Positions 39,854 to 50,006 of a DNA stretch of 64,000 nucleotides are shown here, one piece after another. The translations under genes and the position numbers were made by a program. The notes under the pieces were generated by a model. It was not told the DNA's origin and ran no database searches. It saw only the letters and a list, made by a program, of their open reading frames with translations. This stretch comes from DAITQM01 sp036832975 (GTDB lineage: Bacteria > Pseudomonadota > Gammaproteobacteria > Xanthomonadales > Wenzhouxiangellaceae). The stretch spans positions 124,001 through 188,000 of the forward strand of contig DAITQM010000001.1 of NCBI GenBank assembly GCA_036832975.1, in the 5' to 3' direction. Each line of letters opens with the position of its first letter. The stretch's first letter is position 1.

Positions 39854-40471
39854 ATGCAAACCTGGTATTCCTCCGCGCCCCGCCCGCGCCGTTCGTTGCA
39901 CCGCTTCACCCGGCCGCTCCTGCCGGCCGTGCTGATCTTCATCGGCGGCTGCGCCTCCATCCCCGAACCGTTGCGCGGCGATTACGCCAGCTTCCCGCCG
40001 GCGACGACCAACGACCAGGCGATCGGCAGCCACGTACGCTGGGGCGGCGTTTTGATCGCAACCAATCCGGAAAGCGACACCACCTGTTTTGAAATCCTCG
40101 GCAAATCGCTCGACCGCCGGCAAAGACCGGTCGATTACGACGAAACCGAGGGGCGCTTCATCGCCTGTCAAAACGGTTTCCAGGATCCCGAAATTTACCA
40201 ACAAGGCCGTGAGGTCACGGTCATCGGCCGTATCGACAATATTGAACCGCGGCCGATCGGCAGCTACGAATACCGCTATCCCATCGTCGCTGCCGACACG
40301 GTCTATTTATGGCCCGAGCGCCCCGACTATGACTATTACCCTTACGGCTATCCCTATTACCGGCCGTATTACTGGCCGTACTATGGCTACGGATATTTCG
40401 GGCACGGCCACTTCGGACACGGCCATCACGGCGGTATCGGCATCGGCGTCCATGGCGGCCGTCATCGCTGA
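39854..40471 (+). CDS. Slp-family outer-membrane lipoprotein with Tyr/Pro/His-rich tail
   Basis: This 205-residue lipoprotein has a lipobox at VLIFIGGCASIPEPL, so lipid is attached to that Cys. The body resembles Slp/YeaY starvation lipoproteins (VRWGGVLIATNPESDTTCFEI, then VTVIGRIDNIEPRPIG and YRYPIVAADTVYLWPE). The last ~50 residues are low-complexity: repeated YPYG/PYY units followed by GHGHFGHGHHGG, which could bind metal. GAGGTG upstream supports the ATG at 39854. It stands alone, 130 bp after the transglutaminase gene. Confidence 0.87.
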   Translation: MQTWYSSAPRPRRSLHRFTRPLLPAVLIFIGGCASIPEPLRGDYASFPPATTNDQAIGSHVRWGGVLIATNPESDTTCFEILGKSLDRRQRPVDYDETEGRFIACQNGFQDPEIYQQGREVTVIGRIDNIEPRPIGSYEYRYPIVAADTVYLWPERPDYDYYPYGYPYYRPYYWPYYGYGYFGHGHFGHGHHGGIGIGVHGGRHR

Positions 40472-40505
40472 TGGCGGCCAGCGGCTAACAAACAAAGAAT
40501 AACTC

Positions 40506-40535
40506 CTAGCAGGCTGTTGAAAAACAGCCTGCTAG
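40506..40535 (+). repeat. Solo terminal hairpin of the compound repeat
   Basis: CTAGCAGGCTGTT and AACAGCCTGCTAG form a perfect 13-bp stem with a GAAA loop. The sequence is the reverse complement of the last hairpin in the copies at 17899-17926 and 52227-52254. The other hairpins are absent. It lies 17 bp upstream of the FG-GAP gene start and 34 bp after the Slp gene, and may act as that gene's 3' hairpin. Confidence 0.85.
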
Positions 40536-40552
40536 AACCGGCGAATGAAAAG

Positions 40553-41947
40553 ATGAATCGTACAAACCGTCTGCTTGGAATGATCAGATCAAACGGGATT
40601 TTCGGAGGGGCTATCGCCTTCCTGCTGACGGCAATACCCGCCGCGGCTCAGGATGACGACTGGGTGCGCTTCGATGACGTCAGCGCCATGAATATCGTGG
40701 CCACCACAGGTTTCGGCATTGACGATACGGAAGAAAAAGACCTCGCCGTCGGTGACCTCAACGGCGACGGTTGGCCTGATCTGGTCGTGGTCCGCAAAAG
40801 ACCATTCTCGCTGCCCGGTGGTCGGGCTAACGCCCTATTTATCAACAACCAAGGAATCATGGTCGAATCGTCGGCGACACTGGCGCCGGCGTTCGCCGAT
40901 GCCACAGACGACCGGGATGTGGTGCTCGCCGACCTCAACGGTGACGGTTGGCTGGATGTCACCACCGCACCGACATTCGGCGATGCGCCGCGGGTGTATA
41001 TCAACCGCGGCAAAACGCAGCAGGGGGACTGGCTCGGACTGGAGTTCGATCCGCAGGCCGGTCGCTTGCCCGGTTTCGTGCCGGCGCCGAAATTCTGCGC
41101 CGTCGCAGCCGGTGACGTGACCGGCAACGGCAGCCCCGATCTTTACTTCGCCGATTACGAGAACTCGCTCGAAGACCGCTTGTTGATCAACGATGGCAGT
41201 GGTTTTTTCGCCGACGAAACCGGGGTACGCCTGGCTCCGGGAATGGCCGAGTCGGTGTTCGGCACGAGCGCCCTGATCCTCGATTTGAACGGTGACGGCT
41301 GGAACGATATCGTCAAGGTCAATTCGTCAGGCAATAACGCCCCGCCGGGCAGTAGCCCGAGTGCGGTTCGGGTATTCACCAATGATGGAAACGGACAATT
41401 CAACCAGCTGGACCTGGTCTATACCGCACAACCGTATATGGTCATCAGCGGCGACTTCAACAATGATCAGCGCCCCGATCTATTTGTCGTCGATGACGGG
41501 CAAGATGCCGTGTTGTTGAATCAGAGCTCGGCCGGTGGTCCACCCGTATTTACCATCACCAGTGTCGGCAACAGCCCTGACACCGCCGGCTTCGGCGGCA
41601 ACCTGGCGGTCGCCGATCTCGATGACGACGGCTTCCTGGACATCGTAGTCAGCGATGTGGACACGGATATCCCCGGCTGTGATCGAAGCCTGGCAGTGCT
41701 GCGCAATAACGGTTCGGGTCATTTCACCGATCCGCTCGCCAATCTCGACCGACCGTGGAAAACCGCCGGCACATTCGATGCCGCCATCGCCGATTTTAAC
41801 CGCGACGGAGCACCGGATCTGTGGGCCGGAACCTGCTCCGGACACCGTTTGTTTTTTGGCCGGCTTACGTCGTTGCTCTTCGCTGACAGCTTCGAAGAAC
41901 CGCCCACCGCGCCGGAACGCTCAGGACATCAGCGGCGCGGCGGCTGA
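40553..41947 (+). CDS. Exported FG-GAP/VCBS-repeat protein with altered DGFE-type tail
   Basis: This 464-residue protein has a signal peptide (GIFGGAIAFLLTAIPAAA, cut near AQDDD). The mature part has at least six propeller repeats built on Asp-rich calcium loops: GDLNGDGWPDLVVV, ADLNGDGWLDVTT, GDVTGNGSPDLYFAD, LDLNGDGWNDIV, GDFNNDQRPDLFVV, ADLDDDGFLDIVV and ADFNRDGAPDLW. The end reads SLLFADSFEEPP and then continues about 12 residues to a stop inside the convergent neighbour. In the related tails the protein ends right after DGFE. The ATG at 40553 is chosen, with AAAAG before it. It overlaps the O-antigen ligase gene end by 27 bp. Confidence 0.82.
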   Translation: MNRTNRLLGMIRSNGIFGGAIAFLLTAIPAAAQDDDWVRFDDVSAMNIVATTGFGIDDTEEKDLAVGDLNGDGWPDLVVVRKRPFSLPGGRANALFINNQGIMVESSATLAPAFADATDDRDVVLADLNGDGWLDVTTAPTFGDAPRVYINRGKTQQGDWLGLEFDPQAGRLPGFVPAPKFCAVAAGDVTGNGSPDLYFADYENSLEDRLLINDGSGFFADETGVRLAPGMAESVFGTSALILDLNGDGWNDIVKVNSSGNNAPPGSSPSAVRVFTNDGNGQFNQLDLVYTAQPYMVISGDFNNDQRPDLFVVDDGQDAVLLNQSSAGGPPVFTITSVGNSPDTAGFGGNLAVADLDDDGFLDIVVSDVDTDIPGCDRSLAVLRNNGSGHFTDPLANLDRPWKTAGTFDAAIADFNRDGAPDLWAGTCSGHRLFFGRLTSLLFADSFEEPPTAPERSGHQRRGG

Positions 41948-43228
41948 GCGGTATCCGGGGGCAACCGCCAACCGCCACGCGGCGAGGTAAACCGCCAGCA
42001 GCCACCAGAACAACAGCGCCGGATCCGACGCATAAGCGTCGAGGTGGCTGTTGAATGGGAATACGGCGAGCAGCAGCGCCAAAGCCGGCGGCGCCGCCAG
42101 ACAGCGGTGTTCGGCGGGGATCCGGCGCCAACCCCGCCAGAAGACCATCACGCCGAAGATAAACGCGACAAGACCGAGCGCCCCGGTTTCGGTCATGATC
42201 GCCAGTTGCAATTGGTGGGCGTGGCTGGCGCCCAGCCTGCCATGGCCGAGAAAAGGATCGCCGGGCGCAGCGTAGGCCGGATAGGCGGCGCGAAAACCGC
42301 GCGGCCCGACGCCGTTGAGCGGGTGATCGGCGGCCATCTTGACAGCCGCCCGCCAGATCGGCAGGCGGTACGACGAGGCGGCGTCGAGGTCGGCAAGACG
42401 CCCTGAAAACGCCAGTCCGGTTTGCGTCACTCGTGAGCGGACTTCCGGCTGATAGACAGTGATCAACCCCGCCAGGCCGACAAAGAGCACAGCGCCGATC
42501 CACAACGCGCGGCCGTGCCGGCGTTGTGCCGGGGTACCTGCCCGCCATCGATGGTGCGCCCAGATCCCGAAGGCCAGCGCCGCGGCGATCCAGCCAGACC
42601 GCGTTCCGGCGGCGAAAATCACGAGGGCCGCGAGCCATAGCCCGATCGTCCACAACCACGGGTGCCGCGCGCCGGACGCCGCGGCGGATGGGTGCAGCAA
42701 AAAGGGCAAAAACAGCGCGCTGTAAAGTCCCAGGCGCAGAATATCGTCACCAAACGGCCCGTGTGGCCGCGTGCCAGGCGAGGCAGCACTTGTGCTGCCG
42801 AGGCCGGCGAGGATATCCACCAGACCCGCGACCAGCCAGAATGCCACGATCACCGCAACCAGCGCGTATAGCCGCTGCAGGCGTTCGACATTCGCGGTCA
42901 GGGCGACGATAGTGAACGCGGCGAGTGGGAAGCGCAGCGCCACGAAAGTCTGCGATGTACTTTTCGCCGGATCGACCGCATCCGGCAAGGCCAGAAGCAT
43001 CGGCACCCAGTAGAGTGCAAAAAATACGCCGAGCCAGCGCCACACCGGGTCATGGCGCAGCGTATGCCGCTCGTTCCACAGAAGCCACGGCGCGGCCAAG
43101 ACGAGCAAGGCCGTCGCTGCTTCGGCGGCCCGGCTGAAGGTGGTCAGAATAGGGACCGCGGCGACCGCCAGGACCGGCCACCACAGCCCCGTCAAAACCA
43201 GCGGCGGGCGCGGTGTTTTTTCAGGCAC
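41921..43228 (-). CDS. O-antigen ligase/polymerase-like membrane protein
   Basis: This 435-residue protein has about ten membrane helices. It has a large periplasmic loop with the Wzy_C/WaaL-type pattern: WRAAVKMAADHPLNGVGPRGFRAAY, then GASHAHQLQLAIMTETGALGL. The G-x-G near HPLNGVGPRGF and a His in SHAHQLQL are features of O-antigen ligases, which join undecaprenyl-linked glycan to lipid A core or to proteins. Whether it is a ligase or a polymerase cannot be told. It follows pnp by 15 bp on the same strand. The other polysaccharide genes of this window lie near 54-57 kb. Confidence 0.83.
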   Translation of the reverse strand: MPEKTPRPPLVLTGLWWPVLAVAAVPILTTFSRAAEAATALLVLAAPWLLWNERHTLRHDPVWRWLGVFFALYWVPMLLALPDAVDPAKSTSQTFVALRFPLAAFTIVALTANVERLQRLYALVAVIVAFWLVAGLVDILAGLGSTSAASPGTRPHGPFGDDILRLGLYSALFLPFLLHPSAAASGARHPWLWTIGLWLAALVIFAAGTRSGWIAAALAFGIWAHHRWRAGTPAQRRHGRALWIGAVLFVGLAGLITVYQPEVRSRVTQTGLAFSGRLADLDAASSYRLPIWRAAVKMAADHPLNGVGPRGFRAAYPAYAAPGDPFLGHGRLGASHAHQLQLAIMTETGALGLVAFIFGVMVFWRGWRRIPAEHRCLAAPPALALLLAVFPFNSHLDAYASDPALLFWWLLAVYLAAWRLAVAPGYRSAAAPLMS

Positions 43229-43243
43229 CGCGGTCTGGCCGGG

Positions 43244-45334
<2,091 letters not shown>

Positions 45335-45363
45335 TTAACAGATTTCCTCAGAAAAATAATGGG

Positions 45364-45385
45364 CGGGCGCGCAACGCGGCGCCCG
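45364..45385 (-). promoter_or_regulatory. Stem-loop in the pnp leader
   Basis: CGGGCGC (45364-45370) pairs perfectly with GCGCCCG (45379-45385) around an 8-nt loop, 30 bp upstream of the pnp start. It could be an RNase III/PNPase autoregulation site or an attenuator. The assignment rests only on position and pairing. The rest of 45335-45540 shows nothing recognisable. Confidence 0.35.
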
Positions 45386-45540
45386 CGGGGGGCAATCAAT
45401 GGCTGGGGATCGACGGCCGGCCGGCCGGCTCGGGGCACAGCAGCGCCGGAGACGAGCGCGGTAAGGGCAACGGACTGAGCGGAGATCACACGCGGGTCTC
45501 GTGGCGCCGTCCGCCGGGAACTGGCTTCCCAGTTTAACAA

Positions 45541-45692
45541 GTTGTTGAAAAACGCCATCCTGGCGTTTTTCAACGTCGCTTGCGAAAGGCGCGACTTTCG
45601 CTGCGCTCCCGAAATCAGCCGCTAAGGAGCGCCTGATTTCGCCGGGCCATCCGTGGCCCGGATTAACAGGCTGTTTTTCAACAGCCTGTTAA
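45541..45692 (-). repeat. Compound hairpin repeat, full copy between rpsO and pnp
   Basis: Five units occur in sequence: a 14-bp perfect stem GTTGAAAAACGCCA / TGGCGTTTTTCAAC with loop TCC (45544-45574); GCGAAAG/CTTTCGC with loop GCGCGA; CGAAATCAG/CTGATTTCG enclosing CGCT/AGCG; CCGGGCCA/TGGCCCGG with loop TCCG; and TTAACAGGCTGTT/AACAGCCTGTTAA with loop TTTC (45663-45692). The last stem includes the rpsO stop codon. Apart from end positions it is nearly identical to 52104-52254. On the rpsO-pnp transcript it forms a highly structured spacer that may control processing. Confidence 0.9.
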
Positions 45693-45958
45693 TGACGCAG
45701 GCCCAAACGCTCGATCAGACTCTGGTAACGCCCGGTGTCTTTGCGCTTGAGGTATTGCAACAGACTGCGCCGCTGATTAACCATCTGTAGCAAGCCACGC
45801 CGGGAATGGTGGTCCTTACGATGGATCTTGAAATGTTCGGTCAGGTGCTGAATGCGGCTGGTCAACAAGGCGACCTGCACCTCCGGCGAACCGGTATCAT
45901 TCTCGGATTGCCGGTATTCGCCGACAATCGTCGATTTTTGCACTGTATTCAAAGACAT
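45689..45958 (-). CDS. rpsO: 30S ribosomal protein S15
   Basis: This 89-residue primary 16S rRNA-binding protein has MSLNTVQKSTIVGEYRQ, SPEVQVALLTSRIQHLTEHF and HHSRRGLLQMVNQRRSLLQYL, all classical S15 sequence. The ATG at 45958 is preferred to a start 18 bp upstream, as it matches the family N-terminus. The TAA stop is embedded in the first stem of the compound hairpin repeat. A long hairpin (45991-46036) lies in its leader, where S15 autoregulatory structures are found in other bacteria. Confidence 0.98.
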   Translation of the reverse strand: MSLNTVQKSTIVGEYRQSENDTGSPEVQVALLTSRIQHLTEHFKIHRKDHHSRRGLLQMVNQRRSLLQYLKRKDTGRYQSLIERLGLRH

Positions 45959-45990
45959 TCTTTCACGCTCCAACAATCGGTATCAGGACC

Positions 45991-46036
45991 GCGAGGTTTT
46001 TGAAAAAGCCCATCTGGGACTTTCCAAAAACCTCGC
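45991..46036 (-). promoter_or_regulatory. Long hairpin in the rpsO leader (possible S15 control element or truB terminator)
   Basis: GCGAGGTTTTTG (45991-46002) pairs perfectly with CAAAAACCTCGC (46025-46036). Inside it AAAG/CTTT and CCCA/TGGG extend the stem to a 2-nt tip. It lies between truB and rpsO, ending 32 bp before the rpsO ATG. It could bind S15 or attenuate read-through from truB. Confidence 0.5.
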
Positions 46037-46095
46037 CGATCGCTTCGGTTGAACCCGCCGCGAGATGACTGCAACCCCGCGGAACGGATGCTATT

Positions 46096-47019
46096 TTACC
46101 GCTTCAGGCGGTGGGCAAACAAGCGTTTTGGGCGCAAGAGGCCTTCCACACCCACCTCGCCGAGGCCCAAACAGGCGCCGTTGTCGTCGAAGACCAGCGC
46201 CATGGCGGCCACCGCCGCGGTGGCCTCAGGCAGCCGGACGGCGGCGCCCTGCATCAGCCGCCGGGCCTGCTCCTCGCTGAGCGAGACCCGGGGGTAGTCC
46301 GGCAGCGCCGCCGGAGGCGGCAAAAGGCGGGCCTCCAGCCGCGAAACGTCGATCGCCGCCGGGTCATCTGGAGGCCGCCAAGCATCTTCGACCCGGAACG
46401 GACCGAGCGCCGTCCGCCTGAGCGCCGACAGGTGCCCGACCGTGCCCAGGCGCTCAGCGATGGTTTCACCGAGCGTGCGGACGTAAAGGCCTTTCGCCGC
46501 TTGCACCCGGAAACAGAGGCGCGGCGCTTGCCAGTCCAGCAATTCCAGTTCGTAGATCATCACCGGCCGCGGCGGCCGTTCGACGTCGAGCCCTTGTCGC
46601 GCCAGGTGATAAAGCCGCCGGCCCTGGTGTTTGAGCGCCGAGTACATTGGCGGCGTCTGTTCGCCGGCGCCGCGCAGGGAGGCCAGCACAGCGGTAATGG
46701 CTGCAATGTCCAACGGTGGCACCGGCGCCGTGGCGATCGTCTCGCCGGTCGAATCGGCGCCGCTCGTGGCCCGCCCCAGCGTCAGCTCGGCGAGATATTC
46801 TTTCGGCGCATCGAGCAATTGGCCGCTGATCTTGGTCGCCTCGCCGAAACAACAGACCAAAAGTCCGGAAGCGAATGGATCGAGCGTTCCGGTATGGCCG
46901 GCCTTGCGCGCCGCGAGCGCCCGCCGGGTCATCTGCAAGACCCGGTTCGAGCTTGGGCCGACCGGCTTATCGACCAGCAGGATGCCGTCGATCTCGCGCC
47001 ACGAGCGCGCCTGTTTCAC
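46096..47019 (-). CDS. truB: tRNA pseudouridine-55 synthase
   Basis: This 307-residue enzyme makes pseudouridine 55 in the T loop of tRNAs. It has GILLVDKPVGPSSNRVLQ, the catalytic Asp D47 in GHTGTLDPFASGLL, YLAELTLGRATSGADSTGE and a C-terminal PUA-like region. GTG is the likely start (47017-47019) and overlaps the rbfA stop (GTGA). The position between rbfA and rpsO is the standard gammaproteobacterial one. Confidence 0.96.
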   Translation of the reverse strand: MKQARSWREIDGILLVDKPVGPSSNRVLQMTRRALAARKAGHTGTLDPFASGLLVCCFGEATKISGQLLDAPKEYLAELTLGRATSGADSTGETIATAPVPPLDIAAITAVLASLRGAGEQTPPMYSALKHQGRRLYHLARQGLDVERPPRPVMIYELELLDWQAPRLCFRVQAAKGLYVRTLGETIAERLGTVGHLSALRRTALGPFRVEDAWRPPDDPAAIDVSRLEARLLPPPAALPDYPRVSLSEEQARRLMQGAAVRLPEATAAVAAMALVFDDNGACLGLGEVGVEGLLRPKRLFAHRLKR

Positions 47020-47390
47020 TCGTTTCCGCCGCCGTCCACGCCGTCGTCGATACGGCTTCGTTCGAGCAGCCGATCAATGCGGGCGCCGCGTTCTACCGAG
47101 TCGTCATGGGCGAAGTGCAGCTCGGGGATCTGCCTGAGGTGCAGCAAGGTTCCAAGCCGGCCGCGGAGCCAGCCCGCCGAACGGTTCAGCGCGTGCAACG
47201 TGCGCGCGCTGTGCGCCGGATCGAACATCGTCACGAACACTTTGGCCTGCCCCAGATCGCGGGTCACCTCGACATCGGAAACACCGATGAAGCCGATCTC
47301 CGGGTCTTTCAATTCGCGCTGGATCAAAACCGCCAGTTCGCGGCGCAACAGGCCGGCGACTCGTTCGTTGCGGCCGTATCTGTCGTGCAT
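47016..47390 (-). CDS. rbfA: Ribosome-binding factor A
   Basis: This 124-residue KH-like factor is needed for 30S maturation. It has RNERVAGLLRRELAVLIQRELKDP and the IGFIGVSDVEVTRDLGQAKVFVTMF pattern typical of RbfA, with a variable C-terminal helix (LHFAHDDSVERGARIDRLLE). It lies between infB (75-bp gap) and truB (overlap). Confidence 0.96.
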   Translation of the reverse strand: MHDRYGRNERVAGLLRRELAVLIQRELKDPEIGFIGVSDVEVTRDLGQAKVFVTMFDPAHSARTLHALNRSAGWLRGRLGTLLHLRQIPELHFAHDDSVERGARIDRLLERSRIDDGVDGGGNE

Positions 47391-47465
47391 GCTTTTCTCC
47401 TGTGCCGACCGTGCCGTCCGGAGAAGCGCGCCGGCGGCCGGCGGGCCGCGGCGGCGCCATTCGGG

Positions 47466-50006
47466 CTACAGCGTGCGCGCCACCTCGATCCGTTCGAAAC
47501 ATTCGATCTGATCGCCGGGCCGAACGTCGTTGTATTGTTTGACCGCGATGCCGCATTCGGTTCCGGACTGCACTTCGTTGACGTCGTCCTTGAAGCGGCG
47601 CAGCGACTCGAGTTCGCCTTCGAAAACCACCACGTTGTCGCGCAGCACCCGGATCGGATTGTGCCGCTTGACAATGCCCTCGACCACCAGGCATCCGGCG
47701 ACCGCCCCGAAGCGCGATGAACGGAAAACCTCGCGGACTTCCGCCAGGCCGAGGATCTGTTCGTGGACCTCGGTGCCCAGCTTGCCGCTGATCGCTTTTT
47801 TGACCTCGTCGATGACGTTGTAGATGATGCTGTAATAATGCACGTCCAGGTCGTTTTCCTGGATCAATCGACGGGCCACGGCATCGGCGCGGACGTTGAA
47901 GCCGATCAGGATGGCATTCGAAGCTTGCGCCAGGCTGGCGTCGGATTCGTTGATCGCGCCGACGCCGCTGGCGATGACCGCGACCTTGACATCATCGGTG
48001 GACAATTTGATCAGCGCGTCGCGCAACGCCTCGACACTGCCTTGGACGTCGGCCTTGAGCACGAGGTTGACGGCTTTTTGCTCCTCGCCGCCCATCTGCT
48101 CAAACAATTGATCGAGCTTAGCACCCTGCTGGGTCGCCAGCCGGCCTTCGCGCTGGCGCGCTTCGCGCAAGTCGGCGATTTCGCGCGCGATTTTCTCGTC
48201 GGCGATGACCTGCATGTCATCACCGGCCGCGGGGACGCCGGACAGGCCCAGAATCAGCGCCGGCATCGCCGGCCCCGCTTGTTTGATACGGCTGCCCGAT
48301 TCGTTGAACATCGCGCGTACACGGCCGAAATAATGGCCGGCGAGCACCAGGTCGCCCTCTTTCAGCGTGCCGTGCTGAACGAGCACGGTGGCCACCGGCC
48401 CGCGACCTTTATCGAGGCTCGATTCGATCACCAGACCGCGCGCCGCGCACTCGGCGGCGGCTCGCAACTCCATGACCTCGGCCTGCACCGAGATCGCCTC
48501 GAGCAGGCGGTCGATCCCGGCGCCGGTCTTGGCGGAGACTTCGACGAATTGTTCGTTACCGCCCCACTCCTCGGGGATCACGTCCTCTTTGGCGAGGTCG
48601 TTTTTGATCCGGTCCGGATCGGCTTCCGGCTTGTCGATTTTGTTGATGGCGACGATCAACGGCACTTCGGCGGCGCGGGCATGGGCGATCGCTTCACGGG
48701 TCTGCGGCATGACCCCATCGTCGGCGGCGACCACCAGGATGACGATGTCGGTCGCCTGCGCGCCGCGCGCCCGCATCGCGGTAAACGCCGCGTGGCCCGG
48801 CGTGTCGAGAAACGTGACCCCGCCGCGTGCGGTCTGCACGTGATAGGCGCCGATATGCTGGGTGATCCCGCCGGACTCCCCGGCGGCGACGCGCGACTGG
48901 CGAAGGTAATCGAGCAGCGAGGTCTTACCGTGATCGACATGGCCCATCACGGTGACGACCGGCGGCCGAGGTTTCACCGCTACCCCCTCTTCCGGCCCGG
49001 TGATCGCCGCCAGCAGCCGTTGCTCGACATCCTCGGCCTGGGCCGGGCGCGCCTCGTGGCCGAGTTCCTGAGCGGCGAGAATCGCGGTATCCTGATCGAG
49101 CGCCTGGTTGATCGTCGCCATGGTGCCCAACCCCATCAGGGCCTTGATCAACTCCGGCGCCTTGATCGCCAGGGCTTTGGCCAGGTCGCCGACCGTGATG
49201 CTCTCGGGTACCTCGATCGAGCGCTTGACCGGCGCCGCCGGCTTCTGAAAGCCGTGCTCGCCCGCTGCGGTGACGGGCGGCGCCCGGCGAACCTTGGCGC
49301 TCTTGCGGCGCTTGGCGCTACCCGCCGCGACGTGCAATTCTTCGCGGCCATAGCGGGTTTTGCCGGCCGCCGGTTCCGCTGCGCTTTTCTGGCGCCGCGC
49401 TTTCGCCTCCTGCTCGCCGCGGGCCTTGGCGGCCCGTTCTTGTTCGGCGGCTTTTGCCTGTTCGGCGGAGCGCAGCCGCGCTTCTTCTTCGCGCGCGCGC
49501 CGCTCGCGCGCCTCGGCTTCGCGCGCCGCCAGCTCGGCGGCCTCGCGCTGGGCCCGCTCTTCCGCTTCCTGCCGGGCCTTTTCCCGCAACGCTTGAGCGT
49601 CGCGCTCCATCTGTTCGCGCTCTTCCCGGGCGCGTTCCAACTCGCGGGCCGCGGTCTCGCGTTCGCTCTCCTCGCCACTCACCGCTTCGCCGGCGCCGCG
49701 TTTCAGATAAGTACGCCGTTTGCGAACCTCGACGTTCACCGTTTTCACCGGTCCACGGCCGCCGCTCGGCAAGCGGATTTCAGTGTGGGACTTGCGCTTC
49801 AGCGTCACTTTCTGCGGCACGGCTTCTTCGTTGCCCGCCTTGCCGTGGCTGGAACGCAGAAAACCGAGCAGCGTTCTTTTATCCTCGTTGGAAACCGCCG
49901 CGTCCGCCTCCAGGATGTCCACACCGGCCTCGGCGAACTGGCTGATCAACTTTTCCACCGGCATGCCGAGGACTTCGGCCATCTGCCGGACCGTGACTTT
50001 GGACAT
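47466..50006 (-). CDS. infB: Translation initiation factor IF-2
   Basis: This 846-residue GTPase brings fMet-tRNA to the 30S P site. It has an IF2_N motif (VTVRQMAEVLGMPVEKLISQ), a long charged Ala/Glu/Arg-rich linker (about 110-245) and a second IF2_N (ESITVGDLAKALAIKAPELI). The G domain has GHVDHGKTSLLDYLR, DTPGHAAF and NKIDK, and domains II-IV follow. The length is close to other gammaproteobacterial IF-2. Its ATG overlaps the nusA stop by one base. Internal starts that give IF2-2/IF2-3 forms in E. coli were not examined. Confidence 0.98.
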   Translation of the reverse strand: MSKVTVRQMAEVLGMPVEKLISQFAEAGVDILEADAAVSNEDKRTLLGFLRSSHGKAGNEEAVPQKVTLKRKSHTEIRLPSGGRGPVKTVNVEVRKRRTYLKRGAGEAVSGEESERETAARELERAREEREQMERDAQALREKARQEAEERAQREAAELAAREAEARERRAREEEARLRSAEQAKAAEQERAAKARGEQEAKARRQKSAAEPAAGKTRYGREELHVAAGSAKRRKSAKVRRAPPVTAAGEHGFQKPAAPVKRSIEVPESITVGDLAKALAIKAPELIKALMGLGTMATINQALDQDTAILAAQELGHEARPAQAEDVEQRLLAAITGPEEGVAVKPRPPVVTVMGHVDHGKTSLLDYLRQSRVAAGESGGITQHIGAYHVQTARGGVTFLDTPGHAAFTAMRARGAQATDIVILVVAADDGVMPQTREAIAHARAAEVPLIVAINKIDKPEADPDRIKNDLAKEDVIPEEWGGNEQFVEVSAKTGAGIDRLLEAISVQAEVMELRAAAECAARGLVIESSLDKGRGPVATVLVQHGTLKEGDLVLAGHYFGRVRAMFNESGSRIKQAGPAMPALILGLSGVPAAGDDMQVIADEKIAREIADLREARQREGRLATQQGAKLDQLFEQMGGEEQKAVNLVLKADVQGSVEALRDALIKLSTDDVKVAVIASGVGAINESDASLAQASNAILIGFNVRADAVARRLIQENDLDVHYYSIIYNVIDEVKKAISGKLGTEVHEQILGLAEVREVFRSSRFGAVAGCLVVEGIVKRHNPIRVLRDNVVVFEGELESLRRFKDDVNEVQSGTECGIAVKQYNDVRPGDQIECFERIEVARTL

